From: Cricetibacter osteomyelitidis
GTDB lineage: Bacteria; Pseudomonadota; Gammaproteobacteria; Enterobacterales; Pasteurellaceae
Assembly (NCBI RefSeq): GCF_004340985.1
Contig: NZ_SLYB01000005.1
Coordinates: 55,478-119,477, forward strand
Length of the DNA: 64,000 nt
Reading direction: 5' to 3'
Of the stretch, positions 48,836-57,838 are shown in pieces. Position 1 is the stretch's first letter, and each line of letters opens with the position of its first letter. A program made the translations under genes and the position numbers. The notes under the pieces are model-generated. The model was not told the DNA's origin and did not search any database. It worked only from the letters and a program-made list of their open reading frames with translations.

Positions 48836-49468
48836 ATGACGGAACAAGAACAAAAAATTGAAATGGTGAATCTTGCTAAATCCTTATTTGATCGGGGTTA
48901 CACCGTGGGGGGGGCGGGTAATTTATCCGTTCGCCTTGACGAAAACAGAGTGTTAGTGACACCAACGGGTTCATCATTAGGGCGTTTGCAGGCGGAACGT
49001 TTGTCCGTGTTGGATATGGACGGTAACGTGCTTTCAGGTGATAAACCATCGAAAGAATCGGTTTTCCATTTGGAAATGTATCGCAAAGATCCGAATTGCA
49101 AAGCCATTGTGCATTTACATAGCACTTATTTAACCGCACTTTCCTGTTTGGAGAATTTAAATGCAGAAAATGCAATGCAGGCATTCACACCTTACTATGT
49201 AATGCGGGTGGGTAAATTGCAGGTGATTCCTTATTATCGACCGGGTGACATTAATATTGCCCGAGAATTAGGGGAACGTGCGTTAACCGGCAAAGCCTTC
49301 TTGCTTGCCAACCACGGTGTGGTGGTAAAAGGAGCTGATTTAATTGATGCAGTAGATAACACAGAAGAATTGGAAGAAACCGCAAAATTATTCTTTATTT
49401 TGCAAAATCAGAAAATTCGTTATCTCACTGAAACTGAAGTAAAAGATTTAGAAAACAGAGGAAAATAA
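48836..49468 (+). CDS. otnC: 3-oxo-tetronate 4-phosphate decarboxylase
   Basis: This 210-residue class II aldolase/adducin-fold enzyme decarboxylates 3-oxo-tetronate 4-phosphate to dihydroxyacetone phosphate. Metal ligands lie in [13 protein letters not shown] (HLH) and [12 protein letters not shown]; the N-terminal [22 protein letters not shown] is the phosphate side. GAAGGA precedes the ATG. It sits 2 bases before otnI. Confidence 0.94.
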   Translation: MTEQEQKIEMVNLAKSLFDRGYTVGGAGNLSVRLDENRVLVTPTGSSLGRLQAERLSVLDMDGNVLSGDKPSKESVFHLEMYRKDPNCKAIVHLHSTYLTALSCLENLNAENAMQAFTPYYVMRVGKLQVIPYYRPGDINIARELGERALTGKAFLLANHGVVVKGADLIDAVDNTEELEETAKLFFILQNQKIRYLTETEVKDLENRGK

Positions 49469-49470
49469 TT

Positions 49471-50253
49471 ATGCCTAAATTCGCTGCAAATTTAACCATG
49501 ATGTTCAATGAAGTATCGTTTTTAGATCGTTTTGAAGCAGCTGCCAGAGCGGGTTTCAAATATGTGGAATATCTTTGGCCGTATGAGTTTCCAGCCGCTG
49601 AATTAAAAGCGAAACTCGAACAATACGGTTTAAAACAGGTGTTATTTAATACTGCCGCCGGTGATGTATCAAAAGGCGAATGGGGCGTATCCGCTATTCC
49701 GGGACGTGAGACGGATGCACATCGTGATATTGATACCGCACTGGAATATGCTATTGCTCTAGGTTGCCCGAATGTACATGTAATGGCGGCGGTTGTGCCG
49801 GAAGGGGCAGATCGTGAAGCCTATAAGCAAACCTTTATTCAAAATGTTCGCTATGCGGCAGACAAATTCAAACCGCATGGCATCAAAGTATTACTTGAAG
49901 CGCTCAGTCCGGAAGTGAAACCGAATTACTTATTAAAAAGTCAGTTGGATACCTTGGAAATCGTAGAAGCGGTTGAGCGTGATAACGTATTCGTACAACT
50001 GGATTACTTCCATGCTCAAAATGTGGACGGCAATCTTACTCGCTTAACGGACAAACTCAATGGCAAATTTGCACATATTCAGATTGCTTCCGTACCCGAT
50101 CGCCATGAACCTGACGAAGGTGAAATCAACTACCAATATATTTTTGATAAGTTAGATGAAATCGGCTACGACGGCTATGTGGGCTGTGAGTATAAACCAA
50201 GAGCAAAAACCGAAGAAGGTTTGGATTGGTTTCAGGCTTATAAAAATTTATAA
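49471..50253 (+). CDS. otnI: 2-oxo-tetronate isomerase
   Basis: This 260-residue TIM-barrel isomerase of the hydroxypyruvate-isomerase (Hyi) family converts 2-oxo-tetronate to 3-oxo-tetronate. Motifs are [71 protein letters not shown] and VGCEYKPR, holding the metal Glu/Asp/His ligands. GAGG precedes the ATG. Confidence 0.94.
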   Translation: MPKFAANLTMMFNEVSFLDRFEAAARAGFKYVEYLWPYEFPAAELKAKLEQYGLKQVLFNTAAGDVSKGEWGVSAIPGRETDAHRDIDTALEYAIALGCPNVHVMAAVVPEGADREAYKQTFIQNVRYAADKFKPHGIKVLLEALSPEVKPNYLLKSQLDTLEIVEAVERDNVFVQLDYFHAQNVDGNLTRLTDKLNGKFAHIQIASVPDRHEPDEGEINYQYIFDKLDEIGYDGYVGCEYKPRAKTEEGLDWFQAYKNL

Positions 50254-50290
50254 AAAGTGACCGCACTTTTATCCAGATAAGGAGACTGTT

Positions 50291-51235
50291 ATGCAAATCA
50301 TTATTACCGGTGGACAAGGTTTTTTAGGTCAGCGTTTGGCAAAAACATTGCTTGCTCAAAAAAACAATCTTGATGAGCTGATTTTAATTGATGTTATCAA
50401 ACCAATCGCCCCAAACAATGATCCTAGAGTACGCTGTATTGAAATGGATTTACGCAATCCAACAGGATTAAAAGAGCTCATTACAGAGAAAACAACGGCA
50501 ATTTATCATTTAGCGGCAATTGTAAGTAGCCATGCGGAGCAAGATCCTGATTTGGGTTATGAAATTAATTTCTTAGCAACTCGCAATCTATTAGAAGTAT
50601 GTCGTGAAAATAATCCAAAAGTGCGGTTTATTTTTTCCAGTTCTTTGGCTGTATTTGGCGGAGAGTTACCACCAACAATTCTGGATGGTACTGCGGTTAC
50701 ACCGCAATCGACTTATGGTACACAAAAAGCGATGTGTGAATTATTAATTAATGATTACACCCGTAAAGGTTTTGTTGATGGTTTAGTCGTTCGTTTACCG
50801 ACAATTTGTATCCGTCCGGGTAAACCGAACAAAGCCGCATCATCTTTTGTCAGTAGCATTATGCGTGAGCCACTACACGGTGAAAGTGCAATTTGTCCGG
50901 TATCGCAAGATCTATTGTTGTGGCTGTCCAGTCCAAATACGGTCATTAACAATTTTATTCATGCATTAAGTTTACCGTCACTGCCTTTACGCAGCTGGCA
51001 TGTTATTAATTTACCGGGTTTTACCATCAGTGTGAAACAAATGCTATCCGATTTAGCGCAAGCAAAAGGAGATGCCGTCCTGGATCATATTAAATTTGAA
51101 TTTGATGAAAATATTAACAATATTGTTGCCAGTTGGCCGGCTGCAATTAATTGCACGACAGCAGAAAACTTAGGGTTTATTGCAGATAAAAACTTTAAGG
51201 ATGTAATTCAACAATTTATTAAATACGATATGTAG
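50291..51235 (+). CDS. denD: D-erythronate dehydrogenase
   Basis: This 314-residue extended short-chain dehydrogenase has the NAD loop ITGGQGFLGQRLAKTLL (residues 5-21), AIYHLAAIVSSHAEQDP, and the catalytic S and Y-x3-K (FSSSLAVFG, STYGTQKAMCELL). DenD oxidises D-erythronate to 2-oxo-tetronate, so with LtnD the operon accepts both epimers. AAGGAG precedes the ATG. Identification as DenD rather than another epimerase-like enzyme relies on the operon. Confidence 0.92.
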   Translation: MQIIITGGQGFLGQRLAKTLLAQKNNLDELILIDVIKPIAPNNDPRVRCIEMDLRNPTGLKELITEKTTAIYHLAAIVSSHAEQDPDLGYEINFLATRNLLEVCRENNPKVRFIFSSSLAVFGGELPPTILDGTAVTPQSTYGTQKAMCELLINDYTRKGFVDGLVVRLPTICIRPGKPNKAASSFVSSIMREPLHGESAICPVSQDLLLWLSSPNTVINNFIHALSLPSLPLRSWHVINLPGFTISVKQMLSDLAQAKGDAVLDHIKFEFDENINNIVASWPAAINCTTAENLGFIADKNFKDVIQQFIKYDM

Positions 51236-51246
51236 CAGGAGGCGTT

Positions 51247-52719
51247 ATGTTCGGATTGCCAATTCCTATTATAGGACTATTAATTGCTGTTTTTGTTTTG
51301 GTTTATTTAGTGTTAAAAACCCGAGTACACGCTTTTATTGCAATGCTGATTGCTTCGGCTCTTGCCGGGCTGATTGGTGGAATGAGTGTGAATGATACTT
51401 TAGGTGCTATTACCAAAGGATTTGGCGGTACGTTAGGCGGTATAGGTATTGTAATCGGTCTGGGTGTAATGATGGGAAGCGTACTTGAAGTATCAGGTGC
51501 TGCGGAAAAAATGGCATATAGCTTTATTAAATTCTTAGGTAAGAAAAAAGAAGAATGGGCATTGGCAATAACCGGTTATATTGTGAGCATTCCTATCTTT
51601 GTGGATTCCGCGTTCGTTATTTTATACCCGGTCGCAAAAGCCTTGGCGAAAAATGGTAAACGTTCATTATTAACTCTCGGTGTTGCATTAGCCGGTGGTT
51701 TGGTTGTAACTCACCACACCGTTCCACCGACACCGGGACCGTTGGGGGTTGCCGGATTATTCGGTGTAGATTTAGGTGCGATGTTATTAGTCGGTATGGC
51801 ATTAGCGGCATTTCCTGTTATCGGTATTGTATTGTATGCAAAATGGTTAGATAAAAAATATCCGACTTTTAACCAAGAGGTGTTTAGTCAGGAAGAACTA
51901 AAACAAAAATACGATGACTACATTGAAAGTCGTGAAAAGAAAAATTTACCTGGCTTGGCTTTATCATTACTACCTATTGTATTACCGATTGTATTGATTT
52001 TTATTAAAGCTATTTTTGATTTGGTAATTAAAGGGAGTCCGGATATTGCCAATTACAAACTTTATCACTTCTTTGCTTTTGTCGGGCATCCAATGATCGC
52101 ATTGGCATTAAGTGTGTTAATTGCAGTTTATACCTTATTACCAAATGTTGACAAAACATCAACCGCACTTCACCTTGAAGAAGGTGTGAAAACGGCAGGT
52201 ATCATCTTGTTAGTAACCGGTGCCGGTGGTGCATTAGGTGCGGTATTACGTGAAAGTGGCGCAGGTGCACAGTTAGCCGAGCAAGTTGCGAATCTACCAA
52301 TTTCACCGATTTTAATTCCATTTATTGTTTCAACGCTCGTACGCTTTATTCAGGGTTCAGGTACGGTAGCAATGATTACCGCAGCCTCTATTTCAGCACC
52401 TATTCTTGCTCAAATTCCGGGTGTGAATATGTTACTTGCTGCACAAGCCGCGACAATGGGTTCATTATTCTTTGGTTATTTCAATGATAGCTTATTTTGG
52501 GTCGTAAACCGCATGATGGGTATCAATGATGTGAAAAAACAAATGATCGTCTGGTCTGTACCAACAACAATTGCATGGGCAATTGGTGGTAGCTTGGTTA
52601 TTTTAGCCAACTTAGTGTTTGGTTCCGATGGTTCTGTTTTTGACTTAATTTTCCCATTAGGCGTACTTGCGGCAATTATGCTATATGTGAAAGCACAAAG
52701 TAAAAATCTAAATAAATAA
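51247..52719 (+). CDS. GntP-family acid-sugar permease
   Basis: This 490-residue membrane protein has about twelve helices and belongs to the gluconate:proton symporter family. Typical blocks are GFGGTLGGIGIVIGLGVMMGSVLEVSGAAEKMA, SIPIFVDSAFVILYPVAKAL, VTHHTVPPTPGPLGVAGLFGVD and RFIQGSGTVAMITAASISAPIL. Within this operon it most likely imports L-threonate and D-erythronate. It follows denD by 11 bases with AGGAGG, and a terminator hairpin follows. Confidence 0.92.
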   Translation: MFGLPIPIIGLLIAVFVLVYLVLKTRVHAFIAMLIASALAGLIGGMSVNDTLGAITKGFGGTLGGIGIVIGLGVMMGSVLEVSGAAEKMAYSFIKFLGKKKEEWALAITGYIVSIPIFVDSAFVILYPVAKALAKNGKRSLLTLGVALAGGLVVTHHTVPPTPGPLGVAGLFGVDLGAMLLVGMALAAFPVIGIVLYAKWLDKKYPTFNQEVFSQEELKQKYDDYIESREKKNLPGLALSLLPIVLPIVLIFIKAIFDLVIKGSPDIANYKLYHFFAFVGHPMIALALSVLIAVYTLLPNVDKTSTALHLEEGVKTAGIILLVTGAGGALGAVLRESGAGAQLAEQVANLPISPILIPFIVSTLVRFIQGSGTVAMITAASISAPILAQIPGVNMLLAAQAATMGSLFFGYFNDSLFWVVNRMMGINDVKKQMIVWSVPTTIAWAIGGSLVILANLVFGSDGSVFDLIFPLGVLAAIMLYVKAQSKNLNK

Positions 52720-52729
52720 TCTGCCACAT

Positions 52730-52762
52730 AGGCTATTTGGATTGATCTCAATAGCCTTTTTT
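52730..52762 (+). terminator. Terminator after the GntP permease
   Basis: AGGCTATT / AATAGCCT stem with a 12-base loop, followed by six T. The next gene starts 17 bases later, so read-through may be partial. Confidence 0.85.
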
Positions 52763-52778
52763 CTAGGAGAATGACATC

Positions 52779-54128
52779 ATGTTGAAAAAAATTTTGATAT
52801 TGACTGTCTTACTGGCGACTTCATCAACTGCTTTTTCCAATACAGAAGATCAGCCTGTTCTTCCCCATCAAATAAAAGCAACATTGCTTGCTGAAATAAC
52901 GCCTAAAGGGCAAAAAGTTAATGGGATTGCACTTGAGTATGAAGATAATATTCTTTCCGGTAGTGATTTAACCCAACTGTATCAAGTTAAAACCCAACTT
53001 GATAAACAAGAACCGGAATTTCGTTCCGTTTTGAAAGCCTATACAAATAATAAAGCAGAAATTACACATCAAGCCCAGCCCGGTAAATTTGTTATTATCG
53101 AACTCAATAGCAATGACAAAAATGCGAGCCTGTATTCAATTAAAAAAGCCAATGAGCAACCGACAAAATTTAGAACAAAAGATCAAAACGGCAAAATTGT
53201 TGAAGTGGAAAAAGTACAGGCTATCAGTATCCCACAATATTATAATGAACGATTGCTATATCAGATCAATCAAACAGGTTTCTTAAAACTTACCAATGGC
53301 AAAACACTAGATAAACATCAAATTTCGCAAAGTGCGGTTAAAAATCAAGTAAAAACACAATATTTAGATGATTTTAGTTCACATTCCGTTACGCTGAATT
53401 CTCCCGATAATAAACTTAATTATCAACTTTATATTCCATTACAAGAACAAAATAAGAAATATCCACTAACAATTTTCTTACACGGCTCAGGGCAGGTAGG
53501 AACAGACAACATTGCTCATTTGCTATCAAGTAAAGGTGCAATTTCAACGCTGCAATATGAACAGGGATTTGTCTTAGCACCGCAATATGCAACTGTTTTT
53601 GATCTTTTTGATGATGTGCAAAAAGGGCAAAAAGGCGGTATTCATTGGCAAACAGAGAATCGTCAACAATTGTTGTTAAAAATGATCGATGAAACTATTA
53701 AAACAAACCCAAATATTGATACACGTCGTATTTATATCGTCGGACTATCTCGTGGTGCTGAAGGTGGCTTAAATCTTTTATTAAATCGACCGCACTTTTT
53801 TGCCGGGGCGTTATTAATGAGCGGACGAGAGGCCGGAACTTTAGAATGGATTGATGGCAATGCAACAAAAGAAATATTATCGCTAGTTAAAGATGTACCT
53901 ATGTGGTTTTTTCATAGCAAAGAAGATAAGGTTTCACCGGTGGTTGGTTCTCGCATCAATTATCAGTTATTAACAGAACTCAATGCCCCGAATGTGAAAT
54001 ATACCGAATTTACTTTTAATCAAGCCGGTGATAACGGAATTATTAATAATAATGCTCACAATACTTGGGATGCTGTATTTAATAGTCCTGAAGTTATGAC
54101 ATGGTTACTACAACAGAAGTTAAATTAA
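52779..54128 (+). CDS. Exported alpha/beta hydrolase attached to the tetronate operon
   Basis: This 449-residue protein has a signal peptide of about 20 residues (MLKKILILTVLLATSSTAFS) and no lipobox. Residues 21-200 form an N-terminal beta-rich domain I cannot identify. Residues 205-445 are an alpha/beta hydrolase of the feruloyl-esterase/polyhydroxybutyrate-depolymerase-like group: oxyanion motif FLHGSGQVG, nucleophile S324 in VGLSRGAEGG, acid in HSKEDKVSP, histidine in NNAHNTWD. AGGAG precedes the ATG. Its position after the permease suggests periplasmic release of an acid sugar from an ester; the substrate is unknown. Confidence 0.8.
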   Translation: MLKKILILTVLLATSSTAFSNTEDQPVLPHQIKATLLAEITPKGQKVNGIALEYEDNILSGSDLTQLYQVKTQLDKQEPEFRSVLKAYTNNKAEITHQAQPGKFVIIELNSNDKNASLYSIKKANEQPTKFRTKDQNGKIVEVEKVQAISIPQYYNERLLYQINQTGFLKLTNGKTLDKHQISQSAVKNQVKTQYLDDFSSHSVTLNSPDNKLNYQLYIPLQEQNKKYPLTIFLHGSGQVGTDNIAHLLSSKGAISTLQYEQGFVLAPQYATVFDLFDDVQKGQKGGIHWQTENRQQLLLKMIDETIKTNPNIDTRRIYIVGLSRGAEGGLNLLLNRPHFFAGALLMSGREAGTLEWIDGNATKEILSLVKDVPMWFFHSKEDKVSPVVGSRINYQLLTELNAPNVKYTEFTFNQAGDNGIINNNAHNTWDAVFNSPEVMTWLLQQKLN

Positions 54129-54159
54129 AGATTTTTCATCAACAATAAGGAGACTGATT

Positions 54160-54846
54160 ATGTTTACTTTCTTATCACACCCATTAGATCCGAAAGATTT
54201 AGCCTGGCCCGGTGAACCAGTTGTGAAAGTAACAAGATGTACTGATGTTACTGAAGATTGCCCATTCAGCAGTTTTATTACTGAATTACCTAATCACTGT
54301 GGTACACATATGGATGCTCCAAGACATTTTGTCAAAGATGGATTGAGTATCAATGAATTATCTATTGATTATTTTTGTCATAAAGATGTCGCTTTATTAG
54401 ATATTCCAAAAGGTGAAGCTGAAGGCATCACAAAAGACGATTTAGAACCTTATGCAGAGATTTTAGCAAAAGTTTCTTTCGCTTTTTTCAGAACCGGGTT
54501 TGAAAAATATCGCACTTCCGAACCGCTAATTTATCAAAATGAGGGGCCTTATATTGCCACTAGTGCAGGGCAGTACTTATCCGATACGTTCCCTAATTTA
54601 AAAGGGGTTGGCATTGATTTTCTGGCTCTTGGTTCACCATCAGACCGAGTGCCTGAAGCTGAAAATCCTAAGAATTGCCATCAATATATTTTAGGCTTCC
54701 ATACCGGCAGATTTACCACAGTTATTGAAGATATGCATTTAGCAGAATTACCGAAAGATGCCAAAATTAAACAATTCTTTAATGCTCCATTGCGGATCAC
54801 TGGATTGGACTCAAGCCAAGTGACTTGTATTGCGGAACTAGAATAG
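54160..54846 (+). CDS. Cyclase-family metal-dependent hydrolase
   Basis: This 228-residue cytoplasmic protein of the cyclase/kynurenine-formamidase-like family carries the metal motif HCGTHMDAPRHF (H50, D52, H56). A second histidine cluster lies in NCHQYILGFHTGRF. Members hydrolyse N-formyl amides, lactams and similar cyclic or amide bonds. In this operon, opening a tetronolactone would make biochemical sense but is only inference. AAGGAG precedes the ATG, 31 bases after the hydrolase stop. Confidence 0.8.
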   Translation: MFTFLSHPLDPKDLAWPGEPVVKVTRCTDVTEDCPFSSFITELPNHCGTHMDAPRHFVKDGLSINELSIDYFCHKDVALLDIPKGEAEGITKDDLEPYAEILAKVSFAFFRTGFEKYRTSEPLIYQNEGPYIATSAGQYLSDTFPNLKGVGIDFLALGSPSDRVPEAENPKNCHQYILGFHTGRFTTVIEDMHLAELPKDAKIKQFFNAPLRITGLDSSQVTCIAELE

Positions 54847-54853
54847 TAAAGCT

Positions 54854-54885
54854 AAGTGTTAGCTTGTTTGGGTTAACGCTTTTTT
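54854..54885 (+). terminator. Weak terminator or attenuator before the aquaporin gene
   Basis: AAGTGTTA / TAACGCTT (one G-T pair) followed by a T-run. It competes with an overlapping stem AAGCTAA / TTAGCTT at 54849-54865, so the two folds are mutually exclusive. Confidence 0.45.
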
Positions 54886-54903
54886 CCTTGTAAGGAGTGT
54901 GTT

Positions 54904-55638
54904 ATGGATAATATTCATCTTTATCTTGGCGAGTTGGTGGGAACTGCTTTTTTTATGGTATTGGGGCTTGGTGTGTGTGCCAATATTTCTCTTAAAAAAT
55001 CAGGAATGTATGGCAGTGGCGGCATATTAGCTGCATGCGGTTGGGGGCTTTCAATGGTATCCATCGCCGTGATATTCGGTCCAAGTACTGGTGCTCACGT
55101 TAATCCTGCAGTAACCATTGGTTTTTGGTTAGGTGGCGATTTTCCAGGACATTTAGTGGTTGGTTATATTGTAGCCCAATGCATCGGAGCATTTATTGGA
55201 GCATTAATTGTATGGCAACTTTTTAAAGATCATTTAGATGCCGAGGAAAATCCTAATAGTCAATTAGGATCATTTGCAACAATTGCGTCAAATTCAAATA
55301 ATTATCGAAATTTACTATCTGAAGTCGTTGCAACATTTTCTTTGATGTTTATTCTACTTAGTTTAGGACATCAAGGTCCGGTAAATGGTGTAGCAATGTT
55401 TTTTGTATTTGCCGGTGTTGCCGGCGGCGTCATGTCGTTTGGCGGTTTAACCGGATATGCTATCAATCCTGCGAGAGATTTAATGCCAAGATTGGTACAT
55501 TTTCTTATACCGATAAAAAATAAAGGCAGTTCTAATTTTGCTTACGCCTGGGTTCCTATTATAGGACCGATATTAGGAGCGATACTTGCCGCCGCACTAT
55601 ATCGTAGTCTATTTACTTCATTAATCCCAGGGTTATAA
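54904..55638 (+). CDS. Aquaglyceroporin-like channel
   Basis: This 244-residue major-intrinsic-protein has six transmembrane helices and two NPA boxes: HVNPAV (67-69) and AINPARD (188-190). Aspartate follows the selectivity arginine (NPARD), as in glycerol facilitators rather than pure water channels. A small polyol, possibly erythritol, threitol or a neutral lactone, could pass. AAGGAG precedes the ATG. Gene position suggests it is the last member of the tetronate set. Confidence 0.88.
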   Translation: MDNIHLYLGELVGTAFFMVLGLGVCANISLKKSGMYGSGGILAACGWGLSMVSIAVIFGPSTGAHVNPAVTIGFWLGGDFPGHLVVGYIVAQCIGAFIGALIVWQLFKDHLDAEENPNSQLGSFATIASNSNNYRNLLSEVVATFSLMFILLSLGHQGPVNGVAMFFVFAGVAGGVMSFGGLTGYAINPARDLMPRLVHFLIPIKNKGSSNFAYAWVPIIGPILGAILAAALYRSLFTSLIPGL

Positions 55639-55642
55639 TTTC

Positions 55643-55672
55643 AAAGCCGTCTTTCAACGACGGCTTTCCTTT
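55643..55672 (+). terminator. Terminator after the aquaporin gene
   Basis: AAAGCCGTC / GACGGCTTT stem with a seven-base loop and a short interrupted T tail. Confidence 0.87.
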
Positions 55673-55697
55673 GTATCTCTACATTACTAATAAAAAT

Positions 55698-55731
55698 AAA
55701 AGGAGAAAACTGTTTGAAATTTCTCCTTTTT
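55698..55731. terminator. Bidirectional hairpin before the small membrane genes
   Basis: AAAAGGAGAAA / TTTCTCCTTTT form a perfect 11-base stem, with A-runs and T-runs on both sides. On the minus strand it can end the small-gene transcript. The following 55731-55839 holds no recognisable feature. Confidence 0.7.
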
Positions 55732-55839
55732 CAGCGTTAAGTTTGTCCTTCATGCCGTTTTCGTCTATTGTACCGTTAATTCTTTTTTGGGATATATCGG
55801 TTCGCCCTTATAGTAATTCTATGTTCTTCAAATATATAA

Positions 55840-55941
55840 TTATTTTTTGTGCTTTGGGCGTTCCCAAAACCAATAGGCTAAATACGCAAGTGCGGCCATG
55901 AGAGCGGCAAAAATCGCAAGACTGATATTGATATCGGACAT
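55840..55941 (-). CDS. 33-residue predicted single-span membrane protein
   Basis: The peptide MSDINISLAIFAALMAALAY then LAYWFWERPKHKK has one strong hydrophobic helix (residues 6-26), an aromatic belt (YWFW) and a basic tail (RPKHKK), as expected for an inner-membrane peptide with its C-terminus in the cytoplasm. AGGAG lies seven bases before the ATG, strong support for a real gene. It begins 12 bases after the 74-residue gene. I do not recognise the family. Confidence 0.6.
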   Translation of the reverse strand: MSDINISLAIFAALMAALAYLAYWFWERPKHKK

Positions 55942-55953
55942 AGCTGTTCTCCT

Positions 55954-56178
55954 TTAAGGAATATATTTGTTGCGAATGATTTTACTAAGCATTAGAGCAT
56001 AGTAAATCACTAAAATCAATAAAACCATACTGGTTAGTTTGTGAACAACGCCGGTTTCCCCGTAAATAATTACGGGTACGGCAAGTAATGCAACCTTGGC
56101 AATGTCATCTAAAATTTTTGCCCAAGATTCAGCAGTTTCTTTTTTAATGGGTGGCGAGAATAATTTAAGCATTAGCAT
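55954..56178 (-). CDS. Small two-helix membrane protein
   Basis: The 74-residue protein has an amphipathic, charged N-terminus (PPIKKETAESWAKILDDI) and two hydrophobic segments (VALLAVPVIIYGETG; TSMVLLILVIYYALML), ending in a basic tail (SKIIRNKYIP). Two in-frame ATGs six bases apart precede it and the ribosome site is weak. It is followed on the same strand by the 33-residue gene. Function unknown; the layout is compatible with a subunit or anchor of a membrane complex. Confidence 0.55.
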   Translation of the reverse strand: MLMLKLFSPPIKKETAESWAKILDDIAKVALLAVPVIIYGETGVVHKLTSMVLLILVIYYALMLSKIIRNKYIP

Positions 56179-56284
56179 AATTTCTTTTTCAGTTAAATAG
56201 GATCACACAATAACGGCAATATAAGTAAAAAGAGTAGAAGCTCGTGATTTTTTCTTTCACATTTGGAAGCAAGATCACAAAACG

Positions 56285-56391
56285 TATTATTTTTAGCGGA
56301 AAAACAGAAACAAAAAGTGCAGTTAATTTTTCAAGGAACAAATAATCTATTTATCTAGCACTTTAAAGCCATTCTTCTAGTGGCTTTTTTG
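56285..56391 (+). ncRNA. Possible small RNA or murB leader ending in a terminator
   Basis: TTGGAA (56263-56268), a 16-base spacer and TATTAT (56285-56290) make a passable promoter. About 75 bases later comes a clean terminator (AAAGCCA / TGGCTTT then TTT, 56365-56391). No open frame with a start lies between. It may be a short transcript or an attenuated leader for murB. Confidence 0.3.
56365..56391 (+). terminator. Intrinsic terminator upstream of murB
   Basis: AAAGCCA / TGGCTTT stem with a nine-base loop, followed by T residues. No plus-strand gene ends nearby: the last is the aquaporin gene 730 bases upstream, which has its own terminator. Confidence 0.8.
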
Positions 56392-56448
56392 TTATCCCTA
56401 AACTTGCTAAAATATCACAAACTCAAATTTCATCATCTAAGGAAAACC

Positions 56449-57474
56449 ATGCAAGATCTCCGCCCTTTCCATACATTTGCCGTGCCGGCTCAGGCAAAAC
56501 GAATTATTGAAATTTATTCAATTGATCAATTAATTGTTGTTTGGGCTGAGAACCAACAAACTAACGAACCAGTGTTGTTTCTCGGGCAAGGCAGTAATGT
56601 ATTGTTTTTAGAGGATTTTCAAGGCACTGTTTTAATCAATAAATTAAAAGGGATCAATCAAACTGATGATGAAAATTTCCACTATCTGCACGTCAACGGT
56701 GGTGAAAATTGGCACGAATTAGTGCAATGGACGTTAAAACATCAAATTTACGGTTTGGAAAATCTGGCGTTAATCCCTGGCTGTGCGGGAACTGCACCGG
56801 TGCAAAATATCGGGGCTTACGGCGTAGAATTTAAAGATGTGTGTGATTATGTGGATGTGTTGAATTTAAACACGGGCGAACAATTTCGCTTGGCAACTAA
56901 ACAATGTAAGTTCGGCTACCGTGAAAGTGTGTTTAAACATCAATATAATACGGGATATTTTATTACGGCGGTAGGATTAAAATTAGCCAAAAACTGGCAG
57001 CCGACATTGGCTTACGGTTCTTTGTCGAAATTCGACAAAAGTGCGGTCACTTCTCAAGAAATTTTTAATGAAGTGTGTGCCATGCGACAAGCAAAATTGC
57101 CGGACTATAAACAGTGGGGCAATGCAGGCAGCTTCTTTAAAAACCCGACTGTTTCAAAAGCATTAGCGGGTTCTTTGTTACAACAATATCCGACAATGCC
57201 GCATTTTCCGCAAGCCGACGGCTCGGTAAAACTAGCTGCAGGTTGGTTGATCGACCAATGCGGCTTGAAGGGATATCAAATCGGTGGTGCGGCGGTGCAT
57301 GAAAATCAGGCATTAGTGCTGATTAATAAAGACAATGCCACAGGGCAAGATGTGGTTGCCTTGGCTCGCCACGTTCGCAAAGCTGTAGGTGAGCAGTTCA
57401 ATGTGTGGCTACAGCCGGAAGTGCGGTTTATTGCAGCAACAGGTGAAATTGATTCAACAAAAGCAATCAGTTAA
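56449..57474 (+). CDS. murB: UDP-N-acetylenolpyruvoylglucosamine reductase
   Basis: MurB reduces the enolpyruvyl group to give UDP-N-acetylmuramate in peptidoglycan synthesis, using FAD and NADPH. The 341-residue length matches the long type I form. FAD-site motifs are [13 protein letters not shown] and [20 protein letters not shown]. Catalytic residues are in [11 protein letters not shown] (arginine), [10 protein letters not shown] (serine) and WLQPEVRFI (glutamate). The ATG at 56449 follows AAGGA; the frame opens inside the upstream terminator. Confidence 0.96.
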   Translation: MQDLRPFHTFAVPAQAKRIIEIYSIDQLIVVWAENQQTNEPVLFLGQGSNVLFLEDFQGTVLINKLKGINQTDDENFHYLHVNGGENWHELVQWTLKHQIYGLENLALIPGCAGTAPVQNIGAYGVEFKDVCDYVDVLNLNTGEQFRLATKQCKFGYRESVFKHQYNTGYFITAVGLKLAKNWQPTLAYGSLSKFDKSAVTSQEIFNEVCAMRQAKLPDYKQWGNAGSFFKNPTVSKALAGSLLQQYPTMPHFPQADGSVKLAAGWLIDQCGLKGYQIGGAAVHENQALVLINKDNATGQDVVALARHVRKAVGEQFNVWLQPEVRFIAATGEIDSTKAIS

Positions 57475-57483
57475 GGAAATACT

Positions 57484-57795
57484 ATGAATTTCAAAACAAT
57501 TTTAGGCACATTACCTGCTATCGACCATTTAATCGGTTTAGATGTGTTAGACGGTGAACAAGTGATTCACCATATCCCTGCCGTTGCCGGAAAACTGGGT
57601 TCATTACGGGTTTATAATGCGTTGGCATTAGAATTTAACGGAAAATTAGACCGCACTTGTGCGGAAAAAGGCTTGGTATTATTTGCTGAACACACCATTG
57701 ATGCTAAAGAAAATCCGGGCAAGCATCCGAATATTGATTTATTGCTTCGAGTCATTGATGAAAATCTCAGCTACCGATTACAGCCGTTGGCATAA
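57484..57795 (+). CDS. DUF2322 family protein
   Basis: The 103-residue cytoplasmic protein MNFKTILGTLPAIDHLIGLD continues with a conserved GSLRVYNALALEFNG core and ends in KHPNIDLLLRVIDENLSYRLQPL. I assign it to DUF2322, a small family without a known role. AAGGAA precedes the ATG, nine bases after murB, so the two are co-transcribed. An imperfect GGGCG / CGCCC hairpin follows. Confidence 0.75.
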   Translation: MNFKTILGTLPAIDHLIGLDVLDGEQVIHHIPAVAGKLGSLRVYNALALEFNGKLDRTCAEKGLVLFAEHTIDAKENPGKHPNIDLLLRVIDENLSYRLQPLA

Positions 57796-57838
57796 TTTCA
57801 GTCGGGCGGAGTTCATTTTCGCCCTATTTATTTCTTTT

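Noticed and set aside
55954..56178. Type I toxin or toxin-antitoxin pair
   Set aside because: Size and hydrophobicity fit loosely, but there is no antisense RNA signature, no antitoxin-like DNA-binding partner and no known family match.
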